From the NCBI GenBank assembly GCA_029245825.1, contig JAQWON010000103.1:1-7565 (forward strand): a stretch of 7,565 bases of DNA, given 5' to 3'. The DNA is from Flavobacteriaceae bacterium. Its GTDB lineage: Bacteria > Bacteroidota > Bacteroidia > Flavobacteriales > Flavobacteriaceae. The position numbers and the translations under genes are program-made. Within the stretch, counting starts at the first letter, position 1. Every line of letters starts with the position of its first letter. The notes beneath the pieces are model-generated. The model ran no database searches. It saw nothing but the letters and a program-made list of their open reading frames with translations, and was not told where the DNA came from. This document shows, piece by piece, positions 6,398 to 7,565 of the stretch.

Positions 6398-7077
6398 TGT
6401 CCTCTAAGCCAATTATTATTTCAATAGATGGATTTGCATCAACTGGAAAAAGTACTCTTGCTAAAAAAATATCAAAAAATTTAGGATATAACTATGTAGA
6501 TACTGGATCTATATATAGAGCTATAACTCTTTTTTCAATAAATAATGGTTTTTTTGAGCCTGACTCTATAAAGCTTAATCTTCTAAAAGATGCTTTAAAT
6601 GAATCAAGTTTTGTTTTAAATAGCAATTCTAACGTGCTCTATTTTAATGATAATAAACTAGATGAAGAAATCCGCTCACATGGTGTTTCCGAGAAGGTTA
6701 GTATAATTGCAAAAATACCACTTGTTCGTTCATTCGTCTTAAATCAACTTAGGTTATTAAAAATAATCAAAGGACTAGTCATTGAGGGAAGAGATATTGG
6801 AACGGTTGTTTTTCCCAATGCTAATTACAAATTTTTTTTTAACGCATCAATTGATACTAGAGTTAAGAGACGTTGGAATGAAATGATAAAAAAAAATATA
6901 AAAATTTCAAAAACAAAAATAAAAAAAAATATCATTTTAAGAGACAAAACAGATAAACAGAGGAAAATATCACCTTTAATAGTTCCTAAAGATTCGATTC
7001 AAATTAACACTTCAAATCTGACTATAGAAGAAGTCTTCGATATAATTATGAATCATTTAAAACAAATACTTTCTTGA
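6397..7077 (+). CDS. cmk: Cytidylate kinase (CMP/dCMP kinase)
   Basis: Cmk transfers phosphate from ATP to CMP or dCMP in pyrimidine nucleotide salvage and turnover, in the cytoplasm. The 226 residues are full length. Seen: P-loop GFASTGKST (12-20); DTGSIYRA (35-42), with R41 for the nucleotide phosphate; the insert region LDEEIRSHGVSEKVSIIAKIP, where VSxxAxxP is typical; EGRDIGTVVFP (130-140), with R132 and D133 for CMP binding; lid arginines R155, R158 and R159; and RDKTDKQR (182-189), matching the RDxxDxxR motif, followed by SPL and INTSNLTIEE. The start ATG overlaps the lon stop as TGATG, and no other start is needed. The lid region (165-178) is very lysine-rich and coded by runs of A; a T9 and two A9 tracts lie at 6832-6840, 6888-6896 and 6921-6929, all in frame. 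It precedes rpsA, a widespread gene pairing. Confidence 0.95.
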   Translation: MSSKPIIISIDGFASTGKSTLAKKISKNLGYNYVDTGSIYRAITLFSINNGFFEPDSIKLNLLKDALNESSFVLNSNSNVLYFNDNKLDEEIRSHGVSEKVSIIAKIPLVRSFVLNQLRLLKIIKGLVIEGRDIGTVVFPNANYKFFFNASIDTRVKRRWNEMIKKNIKISKTKIKKNIILRDKTDKQRKISPLIVPKDSIQINTSNLTIEEVFDIIMNHLKQILS

Positions 7078-7095
7078 AGAAATTACTTGATATTA

Positions 7096-7126
7096 TTTGT
7101 TAATAGAGATATAAAATATAAATTTG
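7096..7126 (+). promoter_or_regulatory. Consensus Bacteroidota promoter of rpsA
   Basis: TTTG at 7096-7099 and TAAATTTG at 7119-7126 are separated by exactly 19 bases, matching the TTTG-N19-TAnnTTTG consensus of the Bacteroidota housekeeping sigma factor at every fixed base. Transcription should start near 7130-7133, leaving a leader of about 100 bases before the ATG. It begins 19 bases after the cmk stop, so rpsA has its own strong promoter independent of lon and cmk. Confidence 0.82.
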
Positions 7127-7130
7127 CAGG

Positions 7131-7217
7131 CTTTTAATTTGTTAAAGGAAAGATCAAAAGCTAAAAAAATAAATAACCACTTCTAATACCAAACTTGATT
7201 TCCTTAATGTATTAGAA
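7131..7217 (+). promoter_or_regulatory. Structured 5' leader of rpsA
   Basis: Two hairpins can be drawn in the predicted leader. The first, at the very 5' end, pairs CTTTTAA (7131-7137) with TTAAAGG (7142-7148) around the loop TTTG, with one G-U pair. The second pairs TTCTAATAC (7181-7189) with GTATTAGAA (7209-7217), a perfect 9-base stem with a 19-base loop, ending 14 bases before the start codon. TTTCCTT in that loop (7199-7205) is the exact complement of the purine tract AAGGAAA (7145-7151), so a loop-to-upstream contact that competes with the first hairpin is possible. No Shine-Dalgarno sequence stands near the ATG; the AAGGA here is over 80 bases too far. Autogenous control by S1 is known for the E. 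coli rpsA leader; a similar role here is inference. Confidence 0.45.
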
Positions 7218-7231
7218 TACAAAAATACCAT

Positions 7232-7565
7232 ATGACCAAAAAAACTAAACCAGTTTCAAAGCCTGTAACTTCAAAGAAAGAAACTAAGAAGAAAGATTAT
7301 GAGAAAAAACTACCTTCAAAATCATCTTCTATCGAGAAAAAAGAAAATATAGATAAGCCTTCAGAAAAAATAAAACACTCTGAGCCAAATCAAAATCTAA
7401 TAGAAGATTTTGATTGGCATAATTATCAAGAAGGAATCGATTTGATTGATGACAAGCAATTAAAAGAATTTGAATCATTAGTTGAAAAAAGTTTTAATTC
7501 GTCAGATGAAGATGAAATAATAGAAGGGGTAGTTGTTCATATAACTGATCGAGAAGCCATAATTG
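7232..7565 (+). CDS. rpsA: 30S ribosomal protein S1, N-terminal part
   Basis: The gene runs off the right edge after 111 residues. S1 binds mRNA on the small ribosomal subunit and helps start translation, which matters most where Shine-Dalgarno pairing is little used, as in this phylum. The ATG at 7232-7234 is followed by a low-complexity tail of about 55 residues, then FDWHNYQEGIDLIDDKQL (60-77), the typical flavobacterial lead-in, then EFESLVEKSF and the first strands of the first S1 (OB-fold) domain, EGVVVHITDREAII (98-111). The tail is unusual: by count, 17 of residues 1-50 are Lys and 7 are acidic, whereas the flavobacterial S1 tails I recall are acidic or neutral. It is preceded by a consensus promoter and a structured leader and follows cmk by 154 bases. 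The identity is secure despite truncation. Confidence 0.93.
   Translation, partial: MTKKTKPVSKPVTSKKETKKKDYEKKLPSKSSSIEKKENIDKPSEKIKHSEPNQNLIEDFDWHNYQEGIDLIDDKQLKEFESLVEKSFNSSDEDEIIEGVVVHITDREAII

Noticed and set aside
7070..7082. 13-base palindrome TTTCTTGAAGAAA across the cmk stop codon
   Set aside because: A one-base centre cannot form an RNA hairpin loop, and the sequence is constrained by the coding end; likely chance.
7207..7215. Mini open frame ATG-TAT-TAG 16 bases upstream of the rpsA start
   Set aside because: Two codons with no ribosome-binding signal, and its bases overlap an arm of the second leader hairpin; more likely a by-product of that stem.
1..7565. Search for a novel system, mobile element, CRISPR array, tRNA or rRNA
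   Set aside because: No repeat arrays, terminal inverted repeats, transposase or integrase motifs, or tRNA-like cloverleaf were seen; nearly all bases are assigned to conserved housekeeping genes.

Overview
The window is A+T-rich, densely coding DNA from a member of the Bacteroidota, most likely a marine-type flavobacterium with a streamlined genome (the phylum is well supported; the finer placement is inference). The evidence is: a consensus Bacteroidota promoter (TTTG, 19 bases, TAAATTTG) in front of rpsA; mostly Shine-Dalgarno-poor starts; a ribosomal protein S1 N-terminus of the flavobacterial kind (FDWHNYQEGID); a lipoprotein MsrB; and a UMF1-type transporter with YDWANS. The genes are ordinary housekeeping and stress genes. 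No mobile element, CRISPR array, RNA gene or defence system is visible.

Layout. Bases 1-117 hold the C-terminus of an unrecognised plus-strand gene, whose end overlaps the end of lpdA by 14 bases. A minus-strand block (104-2414) reads, in transcription order, an MsrB lipoprotein, a cytoplasmic MsrB 13 bases later, then lpdA (dihydrolipoyl dehydrogenase) 42 bases later, the last with its own possible -7 element. A 99-base divergent spacer follows. The rest is on the plus strand: a 12-helix UMF1/Atg22-like MFS transporter; lon, behind a 110-base spacer with a sigma-54-like element and an A+T hairpin; cmk, overlapping the lon stop by one base (TGATG); a 154-base spacer with a consensus promoter and a structured leader; and the start of rpsA, cut by the window edge.

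How the genes may work together. The two MsrB enzymes repair methionine-R-sulfoxide in two compartments (cell envelope and cytoplasm), and lpdA is a thiol-disulfide flavoenzyme, so the minus block has an oxidative-repair and redox flavour. lon is the ATP-dependent quality-control protease. lon and cmk look translationally coupled. cmk next to rpsA is a linkage found in many bacteria. rpsA has its own strong promoter, so it need not depend on lon/cmk transcription.

The points most worth a second look are in the spacers: the rpsA leader (two hairpins, with the second loop complementary to a purine tract beside the first) and the -24/-12-like element before lon. Others are the strongly basic N-terminal tail of S1 and three 9-base homopolymer runs within 100 bases of cmk. 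There is no gene-free stretch longer than 154 bases.
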